Below are positions 8,755-18,676 of a DNA stretch of 59,760 bases, piece after piece. The first letter of the stretch is position 1; each line of letters starts with the position of its first letter. The notes below the pieces were generated by a model that searched no databases, was not told the DNA's origin, and was given only the letters and a program-made list of their open reading frames with translations. The stretch is from an uncultured Bacteroidales bacterium (GTDB lineage: Bacteria > Bacteroidota > Bacteroidia > Bacteroidales > Paludibacteraceae), in the NCBI GenBank assembly GCA_946411385.1, contig CAMKDV010000015.1, positions 1 to 59,760 of the forward strand. The letters are read 5' to 3'. The position numbers and the translations under genes are program-made.

Positions 8755-11700
8755 TTAATAATATACGGCATGATACGTTGCATCGGCAGTTACCGCACCG
8801 CCGGCTGTAATTTTAGTCGGAGCGTCAGCTCCTGTGTAGTTCTCCTCTGCTATCCAACCATAGAACGTTTTGCCTTCGGTGTTCGCGACGGGAGCAGATG
8901 ACGGCAATACAAGCGGATCTCCATCCACATATTGCTCGGTCTTGAATGTCGTGCCACAAGCTACCCAGGTTACTCTGTGCTTCAACAACTCTGTTACTGT
9001 AATCGAGTACATTGCAGTCTTGCTCACATTGTTCTCGGTGTAAGTGACAGTAATCGTCTTGCTTCCGGCGGTTGTCATATCCGGAGTGGAGATACTTGTG
9101 GGCGTAACTGTTTTTGAACTGCAATTACTATAGTTGGCGGTAACAACCAAGCCTTCTTCCGAGAAACTATCATCGGTCGTGAACGTTGTTGTTACGCCGG
9201 TAGTATTCAGGCTGATACTCGTAAGTGCGCACACAACGCAATTGGTGGTATAATCGCTATACGATACCCCACCACCCTTGCGGTAGAGTTGCGGCGCAAG
9301 CATTTGATTAGTAGGAGAAGAGGAGTATGTCGTGAAACGTGTTGAACCGAAGTTATGCAAGAACGCGCCATAAGCGGCTGTGCCGTTCTGAATGGTAGCA
9401 TCGCCGTTGGATATACTAATGCTCCACGTTGTAGTACCGCTACCCCACGCCAGTTTCTTGGTCGTCGTTGCGCCAAGTAGCCCACTTGACGAACTCAACG
9501 TCCACGCACCTGATGTGCCGCCCAAAGTCAGCTCGACTGTACCACTGCCCAACGATGTGATAGTGGAATTGTCATTGCTGAAGGTGGTGGATACTTCGGT
9601 CATGACGTTTGAGGATATATCGCCGGCTGTTTTCCCCTTGCTATTGCTGGCAATCACAAGCACATCCCCGCTCTTGAGCGAGGCGGCATCCGTAACCAGT
9701 TCCCATGAAGATGCACCACCGGCTGCGGCTGTGGCATAAACAGCGTAATAGTTAGCCGAGGTGTAAGCATCACCTGTCTTGGCGAAGGTTGGAGCAGTAG
9801 TAGCGCTACTATAGCTACTATTGGTGCACCAACCTACAAACTTCTTGCCTCCCGTACAATCGTCAGGCGTAGAAGTCGGAAGCGTAATGATACCGGTGAG
9901 AGCTATGGTGTTGGCAAAAATCTCACCGTTGGCACGCCATGTGATGGCTCGTCCGCCGTAAGCAAGTATAGAAACATCACCTGTAACCGAAGCAATGTTG
10001 AAGGTGCTCGTTCCGGCATTGTAGGTAAAGTCTGCGTCATAAGAAAGTGTCACACCGTTCATCTCCACATCCCAGCAGCTTGCGTCTGCCAGTGTATAGC
10101 CGGCATCGGGTGTGATGGTCAAGCTGAGAGACGCGTTCTTGGCAACCGTACCTTCCAGTTCCTCGGTGCAGTTCTCGCCGAGCATAGCGTAACTGTAGCG
10201 GTTCTTAGTCCATACGACTGTGATGGTCAAGTCGTTGCTTTCCGCTCCGGTAATAGCCGTACCTTTGATGGTAAGGGTCTTCTTGTCTGAAGATAGGGTG
10301 TAGTGCGTTCCATTTGTGAGGGTGGTGCTGCCTAACTTGACGGTTATGCTTGTATAATCATATGTTCCGTCTGTGGGGGTAATCGTGGCAGTGAGGGTGG
10401 TTCCGTTCGTCACCGTTGTAGCACTCGGAGCTATCGTACATCCCGTACCGCTGGCTACCACATTGTGACCCGATATGCCACCGTTGTACTTGAACGTAAT
10501 ATTACTTCCGCTCTTGGCTATGGATGTTAGAGCGTGCCCGGATATCGGAGTGTAGGATGTAACCGATGAGGTAGGATACGTATCACCCGAACCGCTTCCG
10601 TAGTTCTTTGTTTTCCCGTTGGCAGGGACGATCGTGTATCGCGGTGAACCGGAAGTGTTGTTGGGAGCATTGCTTGTCCAAACGGAAGAATTAAAATTAA
10701 TCGTCCACACTAACATACCTGCTTCCGGTACATATTTGTCCCAACCTGACTTCTGGCGGTTCTCAATATAATATACCACGCCGGATGTAGTAGGAGTCTG
10801 AAGCGAGTTGGAGGAGTTGATCTGATAGGCTACATAATTGCTTGTGCCATTGGCATACAATGTAATGTTTTGACCTGTAGTACCAAGATTAACCGGAGTG
10901 ATCCATCCGAAGAAATATTTTTCCCACGGGTCGTAATTCGGCGGGCAGTGCCCGTTACCGTTGTAACTGCCTCCGTCCATGATGTTCCAATTGCCGGGAG
11001 TTACTCCATTATCGTAATTGTCACCATAGTTGGTGTCGTACAAATCAGGAAGTCCCATCACATGGCCAAACTCATGGCAAAGCGTACCGATACCGCTCAG
11101 GCTGGAACCGGACAGCTCTGCAGAGCAAGCGTAATTATCCACTGCTTTACCGTCTAACTTACATTGAGTGGCGGTATAGGTGCAGTTGCCGTAAGTCCTG
11201 GCAGACGACATCAACCAGTTATGCGGCCAGATAGTATTTGCGTCACCACCGTCCGCTTGCCCCTTGCCGGCATAAATCACATACACAAAATCCACTTTAC
11301 CATCGTTATCTGAGTCGTATTGGGTAAAGTCCACGTTGAACTCACTATTAGCGAGAATACACGCCTCCATAACGGCTTGTGATGCGTAGCGATCATCACC
11401 TTCTTCATCTACGTCCTCGCCATAATAGGCATAAGTCTGACTCAAAGTAACCGGACCAAACACATCAAACTGCGGACGATACGAACCATTGGACTGGTCG
11501 GCAAAGTATTGAGCCGCTGAACCGTAAGCCACATTATCGTACTTGTTCACAGTGCAGTTGGTTGAGTTACACAGTTCGTTAAAAACCGCTTGCGTATGCG
11601 ATGACTGCATCTTGGTATCCTTAAAATTAGCCAAGATCACAACACCCTTTGGTGCAAGGTTAGGCGTAGTACCTACTACCCTGCGCGGTCGGGACTGGTA

Positions 11701-11982
11701 CATCTTTGAGGCATTACGACGTTGAGCAATTTGTTCGCCTGTAGGACGTTGTTCGGCAGTTACGACAAACGTGCCGTCAGGCTGCTCCTTGGCGATCTTG
11801 CCATCCTGGGTTTCCCAGTAATGATAAGACTCATCACCGAGTAGGCGAACGGTGATCGTGGTGCCATCGGGTTGAGTCTTGGTCTGCCAGCCGCGGTAGG
11901 CGGGTACAGCCAACATCGAAGAGAGTCCCGCTATTAGGAATAGGAGGACACATAATGAATGACGAAAAAATATATTATTCAT
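8755..11982 (-). CDS. Secreted M6-family metalloprotease with Listeria-Bacteroides repeats
   Basis: A 1075-residue secreted zinc protease. A hydrophobic signal peptide ends near residue 25. A propeptide-like region follows (VPAYRGWQTKTQPDGT), then an M6 (immune inhibitor A type) catalytic domain, roughly residues 110-490. H303 and H307 are the zinc ligands and E304 the catalytic base in HEFGHVMGLPD; a DSDNDGKVD calcium-type loop lies at 223-231. Residues beyond about 510 hold divergent InlB/Listeria-Bacteroides repeats and a jelly-roll-like segment. The protein stops at ...ATYHAVYY, the normal end of such a repeat, without the sorting-like tail carried by its operon partner. It is the first gene of an operon with the nuclease 18 bases downstream. 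Confidence 0.88.
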   Translation of the reverse strand: MNNIFFRHSLCVLLFLIAGLSSMLAVPAYRGWQTKTQPDGTTITVRLLGDESYHYWETQDGKIAKEQPDGTFVVTAEQRPTGEQIAQRRNASKMYQSRPRRVVGTTPNLAPKGVVILANFKDTKMQSSHTQAVFNELCNSTNCTVNKYDNVAYGSAAQYFADQSNGSYRPQFDVFGPVTLSQTYAYYGEDVDEEGDDRYASQAVMEACILANSEFNVDFTQYDSDNDGKVDFVYVIYAGKGQADGGDANTIWPHNWLMSSARTYGNCTYTATQCKLDGKAVDNYACSAELSGSSLSGIGTLCHEFGHVMGLPDLYDTNYGDNYDNGVTPGNWNIMDGGSYNGNGHCPPNYDPWEKYFFGWITPVNLGTTGQNITLYANGTSNYVAYQINSSNSLQTPTTSGVVYYIENRQKSGWDKYVPEAGMLVWTINFNSSVWTSNAPNNTSGSPRYTIVPANGKTKNYGSGSGDTYPTSSVTSYTPISGHALTSIAKSGSNITFKYNGGISGHNVVASGTGCTIAPSATTVTNGTTLTATITPTDGTYDYTSITVKLGSTTLTNGTHYTLSSDKKTLTIKGTAITGAESNDLTITVVWTKNRYSYAMLGENCTEELEGTVAKNASLSLTITPDAGYTLADASCWDVEMNGVTLSYDADFTYNAGTSTFNIASVTGDVSILAYGGRAITWRANGEIFANTIALTGIITLPTSTPDDCTGGKKFVGWCTNSSYSSATTAPTFAKTGDAYTSANYYAVYATAAAGGASSWELVTDAASLKSGDVLVIASNSKGKTAGDISSNVMTEVSTTFSNDNSTITSLGSGTVELTLGGTSGAWTLSSSSGLLGATTTKKLAWGSGTTTWSISISNGDATIQNGTAAYGAFLHNFGSTRFTTYSSSPTNQMLAPQLYRKGGGVSYSDYTTNCVVCALTSISLNTTGVTTTFTTDDSFSEEGLVVTANYSNCSSKTVTPTSISTPDMTTAGSKTITVTYTENNVSKTAMYSITVTELLKHRVTWVACGTTFKTEQYVDGDPLVLPSSAPVANTEGKTFYGWIAEENYTGADAPTKITAGGAVTADATYHAVYY

Positions 11983-12039
11983 CTACTAATTTGTGAGAGA
12001 ATTAAAACAATCAAAATATGCCATAGAGCATAACAAGCA

Positions 12040-12071
12040 CAAAGATACGAAAAAATTATTGAATATACAAA
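12040..12071 (-). promoter_or_regulatory. Bacteroidetes-type promoter of the protease/nuclease operon
   Basis: Minus-strand TTTG (12068-12071), 20-base spacer, TATCTTTG (12040-12047). The leader to the ATG at 11982 is about 50 bases. No other good promoter is seen before the nuclease or lipoprotein genes, supporting a three-gene operon. Confidence 0.75.
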
Positions 12072-12149
12072 CATGGCATCACGGAAAACAAACGTTTTTC
12101 ATGAAAGAATGTAAAAATTGCAAAGCAATTATTACAGCGACAAAGATGG

Positions 12150-13697
12150 TTAGATACCCCGACGGCCGATGAGGCGCACTTGGCGTTCGAACTCATCTTT
12201 GCCGGAAAGAGCGGCATTGCGTATCTGGGCACGATAGTTATAAATCGTGTTAGGCGCATAGCGGAGCAGTTGGGCAATCTTGGCGCTGGCATCAATACCG
12301 AGCCTGATGAGGGCAAAGATACGCAGTTCGGTGGTGAGGATATCCCCTTGTTTGGGCATGATACGTGCTTCGGGACGCAGCAAGGCGTTGAAATCGTTGA
12401 TGAAAGTGGGATAGAGGGTGAGGAAGGTCTGGTCGAAATCGCGATAGAAGACCATCATCTCCTTACGGAGGAAAGCGTCGGGATCTTTCTCCGTCTTGCG
12501 TGCCATGCGCGCCATGCGGTCGATCATGTTGCTATACACCTCCAGATAGCGGCAAATATACTGCTCTTTGACCATATTGATTTCTTCCAGTTCGCTATTA
12601 AGGCTGCGCAGCCTGCGATTGAGCGCTTGCAGTTCTTTGTTGCGCCGATGCGCCACGAGTACGGCGGAGATAATACCGATGATGATGATCACCAATCCGA
12701 TGACGGTAGCCCAGAGGCGGAAATTGAACCGCTCTTGTTCATCTTCATGCGTGCGGCCAATCATAAGTGCCAGCGGGGCTATCTGCTGATACCGCGGTGT
12801 AGCATTGAATACGTTGGCGTTGTTTACGGAATAGTTGATGTAGCGGTACGCACGCTCAAGGTCGCCTTGGTTATATGTCTCCATGGCTATCATCCATGAC
12901 GAGCCGTTGTCCGTCACGCCGCAGCGGACATCGGTGATAGCCGAGCGCAAGAGCCACTGGTAGTAGGTCTGCGTATCGCCCATATCACGGTAGATAATAG
13001 CGCGCTCAAAGGCGAAGATTGCATAATCATGCTGCTCGGGCGTTAGACGCAACATAGCGGAATCGGTAAAAGCAAGGGCGGAGAGATAGTCGCGACGGCT
13101 GTTGGCACGCGTAATCTGCTGGCGGAAATATTCCAGCGGCCGTATCCCTGTCTGCTCACAAAAAGCGATGAGGCTGTCGGCATACGATTGCGCCTGTGCC
13201 CAACAGTTGTCGGCATACGGATGAAGCTTGGCAGACATCGAGGCTTCGTTATACAGGCGGTACATGGCATCGTAGAAAGTCACCTTGTATTGCTCGGGAA
13301 CAGGGTCCAGTTGCTCGGTCTCGCGGAAAGCAGCATCGTAATTACCGATGGATGCAAGCAAGCGTATACGACGGATGGATGCCAATACGCGAATCTCGTC
13401 GCGTGCATTGGCTATGGCACAACCGTAATAGTGTAGAGATGAGTCACTTTGATAGGGCATATACAGTTCTGCCACTTGTAGACATGACAACGGAGTCATC
13501 GGCAAATTCAGAATGGAATCGATAGCTATCTGACGGCGCTGCACATAGGTGGACGAATTAGCCACCATAGCATCATATTCGGCTATGAGGGAGTCTGTAC
13601 GGGCTACTTGCGGATTCGTGACATCCGCAGCAAGGCATACATGCCCAAGCGATAGCATGAGAAGGGTAAAAAGAGATACTGACAGGCGCGTAACCAT
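12150..13697 (-). CDS. Membrane TPR/HTH regulator, DUF6377 type
   Basis: A 515-residue protein. A signal peptide leads into a periplasmic helical region with TPR-like repeats (about residues 40-310). One membrane segment (about 329-349, WATVIGLVIIIIGII) is followed by a coiled coil and a cytoplasmic C-terminal helix-turn-helix (IRLGIDASAKIAQLLRYA...TIYNYR). This architecture is that of DUF6377 regulators, found beside Bacteroidetes polysaccharide loci and thought to sense glycan signals across the inner membrane. The start was placed at 13697 because the promoter at 13720-13751 lies upstream of it and would fall inside a longer reading. It is divergent from the susC-like gene at 14010, its likely target; that link is an inference. 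Confidence 0.82.
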   Translation of the reverse strand: MVTRLSVSLFTLLMLSLGHVCLAADVTNPQVARTDSLIAEYDAMVANSSTYVQRRQIAIDSILNLPMTPLSCLQVAELYMPYQSDSSLHYYGCAIANARDEIRVLASIRRIRLLASIGNYDAAFRETEQLDPVPEQYKVTFYDAMYRLYNEASMSAKLHPYADNCWAQAQSYADSLIAFCEQTGIRPLEYFRQQITRANSRRDYLSALAFTDSAMLRLTPEQHDYAIFAFERAIIYRDMGDTQTYYQWLLRSAITDVRCGVTDNGSSWMIAMETYNQGDLERAYRYINYSVNNANVFNATPRYQQIAPLALMIGRTHEDEQERFNFRLWATVIGLVIIIIGIISAVLVAHRRNKELQALNRRLRSLNSELEEINMVKEQYICRYLEVYSNMIDRMARMARKTEKDPDAFLRKEMMVFYRDFDQTFLTLYPTFINDFNALLRPEARIMPKQGDILTTELRIFALIRLGIDASAKIAQLLRYAPNTIYNYRAQIRNAALSGKDEFERQVRLIGRRGI

Positions 13698-13719
13698 AGT
13701 ACAAACAATTAAGGTTATG

Positions 13720-13751
13720 CAAAGGTACGAAAAAAAATCGAGAGTTGCAAA
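13720..13751 (-). promoter_or_regulatory. Promoter of the DUF6377 regulator
   Basis: Minus-strand TTTG (13748-13751), 20-base spacer, TACCTTTG (13720-13727). The transcription start would be near 13713, only about 16 bases before the ATG at 13697, which fixes the start codon. Confidence 0.78.
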
Positions 13752-13920
13752 TAAATTGCGGTGGTATCGTGATTTTTTGCAAATGTACCCCAAAAATGCA
13801 AAATCGGGTTATCACTTTTTTGCCACTTTTTTAGGGTGTAGAATTTTTCGTTTATTGCTGATTATTTGCATGTTGAGTAAAAATGGCATCCACTTTGCAG
13901 ATATGTGCGTTGTTCGCGCT

Positions 13921-13952
13921 CTTGCATACGTGCGAAATTTTTCGTAACTTTG
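13921..13952 (+). promoter_or_regulatory. Promoter of the first SusC/SusD operon
   Basis: CTTG (13921-13924), 20-base spacer, TAACTTTG (13945-13952), about 57 bases before the susC-like ATG. The roughly 170-base space between the two divergent promoters is A+T-rich and would hold any operator of the adjacent regulator; I see no clear palindrome there. Confidence 0.78.
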
Positions 13953-14009
13953 CATCGTTTTTCATGGAAAAACACCCTTGTCTGTACTACAAAATCAACA
14001 CAATAGAGT

Positions 14010-17000
14010 ATGAAACACACAATCCTCTCAACCGCTTTGATGCTGCTGCTTGCCTTGCCGATGTCGGCAGCGGTGACAGTAACGGGTACGGTGTTCGATG
14101 CGAACGGCGAACCTGTCATCGGAGCGAGCGTGCTCGAACAGGGCACGTCGAACGGAACCGTCACGGATTTTGACGGCGCGTTTGCTTTGGACGTACCGAA
14201 CGCCCAAGTGACACTATCAGTGAGCTATGTAGGCATGAAAACCGCCACGATAGCCTTGGCAGGTCAGACCTCGGTACGCGTAACGCTGCAAGAAGACAGC
14301 GAACTGATTGAAGAAGTGGTGGTTATCGGTTATGGTACGCAAAAGAAACGCGACGTAACAACAGCTATTTCTTCCGTTGACACCGAAGACCTTGAGAAGC
14401 TGCCTATCACGTCAGCTGCCCAAGCTATGCAAGGTAAGGCAGCCGGTGTAACCGTAGTGAAACCTAACGGTCAGCCGGGTACGGGCATGGTAGTGCGCGT
14501 GCGCGGTACAACATCTATGAACGCGAGCAACGACCCGTTGTACGTAGTGGACGGAGTGCCGATGACGGACATCGACTTCCTGGCTCCGAACGACATCGAG
14601 AGCATGCAGATCCTCAAGGATGCTTCGTCAGCAGCCATCTACGGTAGCCGTGCCGCTAACGGTGTGATCATGATCACGACGAAAGCTGGTCATGCCCGTT
14701 CGGAGAAAGTGAAAGTGGGATTCTCGATGTACGGCGGCTGGACAAAAGTGGCCAAACGGATGGAGAGTCTGAACTTCGCGCAGTACAAAGAGTATCTGCA
14801 AGACCTGGGTTCGAACGTCGTATTGCCCGACGGACTCACCGACCAAACCAACTGGTTTGACGAGACCTACCATACCGGTTCGACGCAGAACTACCAGCTG
14901 AACGTAAGCGGTAGCACCGACAAAGTGAACTACTTCCTGAGCGGCGGCTATACGAACGAAGTCGGTATCGTAAACACGACCAAATACAGCCGTTACAATT
15001 TCCGTACGGCATTGGATGTGGATGTTACCAAATGGCTCAACATCGGCGCCAACGTGGCTTACGCCTACAGCGACAACCAGGGCGGCATCAGTTCCGGTAC
15101 GGGCGCCAACCGTGGCGGCCTAGTATTGTCGGTAATCAACACGCCGAGCTATGCACCGATATATGATCCCGAGAACCCGAATCACTATTATACCAATTTC
15201 TATGGTGTGAGCAATATTACCCACCCTCTGGAAAACATCGAGCGCTACAAGAACCAGCACACGTTGCAGCATCGTCTGCTCGCCAGCGGCAAAGGTATCA
15301 TCACTTTGTACGACACGAAAAAGTTCCAGCGCGCTGACAACTTCGTTCACTCGCTGAAGTTCACCACGACCTTCACTGAGGACTTGCGCATCATCAACTA
15401 CACCTCTTTCCTCGACCCGCAGAAAACATCGTGGGGACGTAACCAGTACGGCGAAGGTACTGACACGCGCAGCTTCGACCAAGTGACTATCTGGGATAAC
15501 GTACTGAACTACAACGGTCAGTTTGACAAGCACAACCTCGATGTGATGTTAGGTTCGTCGTACACCAACTCGATGTACACCTGGGCAGGCATCTACGGCA
15601 GCCATTATGCCGACGGAACCATCCAGACGCTGAACGCCGCCAACAAGATCAACCCGGGCAGCACAAGCACATCCGCTTCGGCTTGGGCTATCATGTCAGG
15701 CTTTGCGCGTGTGAGCTACAATTATGACAGCCGCTACCTGATCTCCGCCAACTTCCGTGCTGACGGATCGAGCAAGCTGGCGCCTAACCATCGTTGGGGA
15801 TTCTTCCCGTCGGTAAGTGCCGCATGGCGTATATCGGGTGAGCAGTTCATGCAAGATGTGGACTGGATTGATGACCTGAAACTGCGTGGCGGCTGGGGAC
15901 AGACCGGTAACCAGGCAGGTATAGGCGACTATGCTTATCTGGAGCGCTACAGCATCAACCGCCAGAACTGGTGGGAGACAGGTAAGGAAAACAGTGTACC
16001 GACCTTCAGCCAGAGTTCGCTCCGCAACACCGACCTGACTTGGGAGACCACGACGCAGACGAACGTCGGCTTGGATTGGACGCTGCTGCACAACCGCTTG
16101 TCGTTCACGTTCGACTGGTACTACAAGTATACGACCAACATGCTGATGTGGGTATCGCTGCCCGCAGGCTCGGCAGCCGTAAGCTCGATCCAGCGTAACG
16201 AGGGTGAGATGAGCAACATGGGTGTGGAATTCAGCATCACATCGCATAACTTTGTGAAGAAGAACTTCAAATGGGATACGCAGCTGAACATCTCACACAA
16301 CAAGAACCGTCTGGAGAAACTGGCCACGAGCCAAGTGTACTACGACGCCAAGGTGACCGACGTGCTGGCTGAATACTGCGTACGCAATACGCCGGGAATG
16401 CCGCTGGGTTCGTTCTACGGCTATAAGACCGGTGGCGTCAATCCCGAGACGGGCGAACTGATCTATCTGGATACGAACGGCGACGGCGAGGTAACCGCCA
16501 ACGACCGTACGTACATCGGCGACCCGAACCCGAAATTTACGTTCGGTATGACCAACACGTTCCGTTTCTACGGCGTGAGCATCAGCTTCCTGCTGCAAGG
16601 CTCGTACGGCAACGACATCTTCAATGCCAGCCGTATAGAGACGGAAGGTATGTACGATGCCAAGAACCAATCAATCCGCATACTGGACCGCTGGCGTCGT
16701 CCGGGCATGGAGACGAGCATCCCGAAAGCAGGTTTCGACATGCGCGTTAGCGACTACTTTGTGGAGGACGGCAGCTATATCCGCCTCAAAGACCTGACTA
16801 TCGGTTACGAGTTCTCAGGAGCATGGATGAAGAAGATCGGTATGAGCCGTCTGCAGCCGTATTTCTCGGCACAGAACCTCTGCACCCTGACAAAGTATCT
16901 GGGTATGGACCCCGAAGTGAACCAGAGCGGTAACTCCGGTACGGTACAGGGTCTGGACTACGGTACGTACCCGCAGACACGCTCGTTTGTATTAGGTCTG

Positions 17001-17015
17001 AATATTGAATTCTAA
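14010..17015 (+). CDS. SusC-like TonB-dependent outer-membrane transporter (module 1)
   Basis: A 1001-residue outer-membrane transporter that, with its SusD partner, imports glycan oligosaccharides using TonB energy. After the signal peptide comes a carboxypeptidase-regulatory-like domain (VTGTVFDANGEPVIGASV, about 22-100). The SusC signature region follows (VVVIGYGTQKKRDVTTAISSV, then a plug with YVVDGVPM and DIESMQILKDASSAAIYGSRAANGVIMITTK), then a large beta barrel ending in an aromatic residue (LNIEF). Length is normal. The SusD-like gene follows after 30 bases. Substrate is inferred from the neighbouring GH30 enzymes as a beta-glucan. Confidence 0.95.
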   Translation: MKHTILSTALMLLLALPMSAAVTVTGTVFDANGEPVIGASVLEQGTSNGTVTDFDGAFALDVPNAQVTLSVSYVGMKTATIALAGQTSVRVTLQEDSELIEEVVVIGYGTQKKRDVTTAISSVDTEDLEKLPITSAAQAMQGKAAGVTVVKPNGQPGTGMVVRVRGTTSMNASNDPLYVVDGVPMTDIDFLAPNDIESMQILKDASSAAIYGSRAANGVIMITTKAGHARSEKVKVGFSMYGGWTKVAKRMESLNFAQYKEYLQDLGSNVVLPDGLTDQTNWFDETYHTGSTQNYQLNVSGSTDKVNYFLSGGYTNEVGIVNTTKYSRYNFRTALDVDVTKWLNIGANVAYAYSDNQGGISSGTGANRGGLVLSVINTPSYAPIYDPENPNHYYTNFYGVSNITHPLENIERYKNQHTLQHRLLASGKGIITLYDTKKFQRADNFVHSLKFTTTFTEDLRIINYTSFLDPQKTSWGRNQYGEGTDTRSFDQVTIWDNVLNYNGQFDKHNLDVMLGSSYTNSMYTWAGIYGSHYADGTIQTLNAANKINPGSTSTSASAWAIMSGFARVSYNYDSRYLISANFRADGSSKLAPNHRWGFFPSVSAAWRISGEQFMQDVDWIDDLKLRGGWGQTGNQAGIGDYAYLERYSINRQNWWETGKENSVPTFSQSSLRNTDLTWETTTQTNVGLDWTLLHNRLSFTFDWYYKYTTNMLMWVSLPAGSAAVSSIQRNEGEMSNMGVEFSITSHNFVKKNFKWDTQLNISHNKNRLEKLATSQVYYDAKVTDVLAEYCVRNTPGMPLGSFYGYKTGGVNPETGELIYLDTNGDGEVTANDRTYIGDPNPKFTFGMTNTFRFYGVSISFLLQGSYGNDIFNASRIETEGMYDAKNQSIRILDRWRRPGMETSIPKAGFDMRVSDYFVEDGSYIRLKDLTIGYEFSGAWMKKIGMSRLQPYFSAQNLCTLTKYLGMDPEVNQSGNSGTVQGLDYGTYPQTRSFVLGLNIEF

Positions 17016-17045
17016 TCCGAGTCATTCCGATAAAATCTGAAAGTT

Positions 17046-18554
17046 ATGAAAAAGTACATTTATATATTCAGCATCGCAGCATTCTCACTGATGTCTGCAT
17101 GCAGTCTGGATCGTGAGCCGTTGTCCGATCAGTCGGAACTTAACCTGGGTTCGAGCAATCCGGATGATTCGGTCCGCATCAAATTCAAGGACCGCGCAGC
17201 TATCTATGCTGTGTACAACGATTTGTACAATGTGATGCGTGACCGTCAGGAACACTGGTACCTGGATTACCTACTGTTCGGTGAGTCGCGTACAGATAAT
17301 GCCTACGCCGGAACGACCGGTGCAGAGGTAGTGCCCGTAGAGACGAACGCGTTGGATGCTTCCAACCCCGATATAGCCCGTGACTGGGACCGCTATCTGG
17401 AAGATATAGCCAAAGCCAATGTGGTTATCACGAACATCGATCTTGTACCTGACCCAGCTTTTGCCGAGAGCGAGCGCCAGCAATGGAAAGCCGAGGCAAA
17501 GATCTTCCGTGGTATGATGATCTTCGATCTTGCCCATTGGTTCGGCAATATACCACTGAACCTGACGGAAGCTCCGGATATCACAGCCGCCAATATCGAG
17601 GAGGTTTATCCTATCTATTTCCCGAAGCCCGTAACACAGGATTCTGCCTACAAGCAGGTTATTGCCGACCTTACCGAGGCTATCCCGTATGCTCCGGCTC
17701 TGAACAGCGGCGACAAGACGCGCCTGTCGAAGACCGTGGCTTATGCCCTGCTGGCCAAGCTGTATGCCGAACTGGGCGAATGGGACAAGGTGCTGGAATA
17801 CTGCGATAAAGTGTTTGCCGATGGAATACGTCTGGAGCCTAACTTCGCCGACCTCTGGGGCTTTGACGAGGATAAGAAAGATGCCGTATTGCGCAACTCG
17901 GTAGAGGTGATCCTGGAGATGCAATACCCCACCGGTAGCGGTAACTGGGTAACTTGGATGTTCGGCCGCGATATGGCTGACCCGGAGTCGAACTTCACCT
18001 GGGCCAAGTGGATCACGCCGAGCCGTGACCTGATCAATGCGTTTGAGAAAGAGGGTGATGTTATCCGCCGCGACCAGACCATCGTATACGATGCCTGCAA
18101 CTGGAGCAACTATTATCCCGCCAACCATTATCCGTTCATGTACAAGTGCCGCTCGGCATACAACAGCGTGATCAAGCTGCGTGGCGCGGATATCCAGCTG
18201 CTCAAGGCAGAGGCTCTGGCGCACAAGGGTGACCTGGCCAGCGCAGCTGATCTGGTGAACGAGATTCGTGCCCGCGTCAACCTGCCCGCATTGGATATAG
18301 CCAAGACGGGTAGCGAGGATGCTATGCTCAACTCCATCCTGAACGAGCGCCGTCTGGAGCTGGCGCTGGAAGGTCAGCGTCTGTTCGACCTCATCCGCTT
18401 CGGCAAACTGATGGAGATCATGAACACCATCGACAGCCGCGATGAAGGACGTATACGTCAGGCTCGTCCGTTCGTGCCGGAACATCGGTTGATGCCGATT
18501 CCGCAAACGGCGCTTGACAAGAATGCTAACCTAGTACAGAATCCCGGTTACTAA
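17046..18554 (+). CDS. SusD/RagB-like glycan-binding lipoprotein (module 1)
   Basis: A 502-residue outer-membrane lipoprotein that caps the SusC-like barrel and delivers glycan to it. The signal peptide ends with a lipobox (LMSAC, Cys19). The N-terminal SusD-like segment has the usual AIYAVYNDLYNVM helix and a TPR-like scaffold. The C-terminal RagB/SusD domain ends with the family's hallmark LNERRLELALEGQRLFDLIRFGKL region and RPF...LMPIPQTALD...NPGY. Length is typical. It lies 30 bases after the susC-like gene. Confidence 0.95.
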   Translation: MKKYIYIFSIAAFSLMSACSLDREPLSDQSELNLGSSNPDDSVRIKFKDRAAIYAVYNDLYNVMRDRQEHWYLDYLLFGESRTDNAYAGTTGAEVVPVETNALDASNPDIARDWDRYLEDIAKANVVITNIDLVPDPAFAESERQQWKAEAKIFRGMMIFDLAHWFGNIPLNLTEAPDITAANIEEVYPIYFPKPVTQDSAYKQVIADLTEAIPYAPALNSGDKTRLSKTVAYALLAKLYAELGEWDKVLEYCDKVFADGIRLEPNFADLWGFDEDKKDAVLRNSVEVILEMQYPTGSGNWVTWMFGRDMADPESNFTWAKWITPSRDLINAFEKEGDVIRRDQTIVYDACNWSNYYPANHYPFMYKCRSAYNSVIKLRGADIQLLKAEALAHKGDLASAADLVNEIRARVNLPALDIAKTGSEDAMLNSILNERRLELALEGQRLFDLIRFGKLMEIMNTIDSRDEGRIRQARPFVPEHRLMPIPQTALDKNANLVQNPGY

Positions 18555-18676
18555 CGATTTGCGTTTTATTTTGGCATCTTTGCGTTTTCGGTTCGGTCAT
18601 TATGCCCCTACATAACTTCCTCACCGTAAAACACAAATCTGCTCAAAATAATTCCACAAATATAAAGCAAGAAGTT

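Noticed and set aside
8736..8755. Frameshift joining the M6 protease and the nuclease into one protein
   Set aside because: The nuclease has its own ATG and a complete signal peptide, so these are two proteins.
17271..18506. Minus-strand open frame of 411 codons
   Set aside because: Lies wholly within the SusD-like gene on the other strand; product shows no domain or signal and is a codon-bias artefact.
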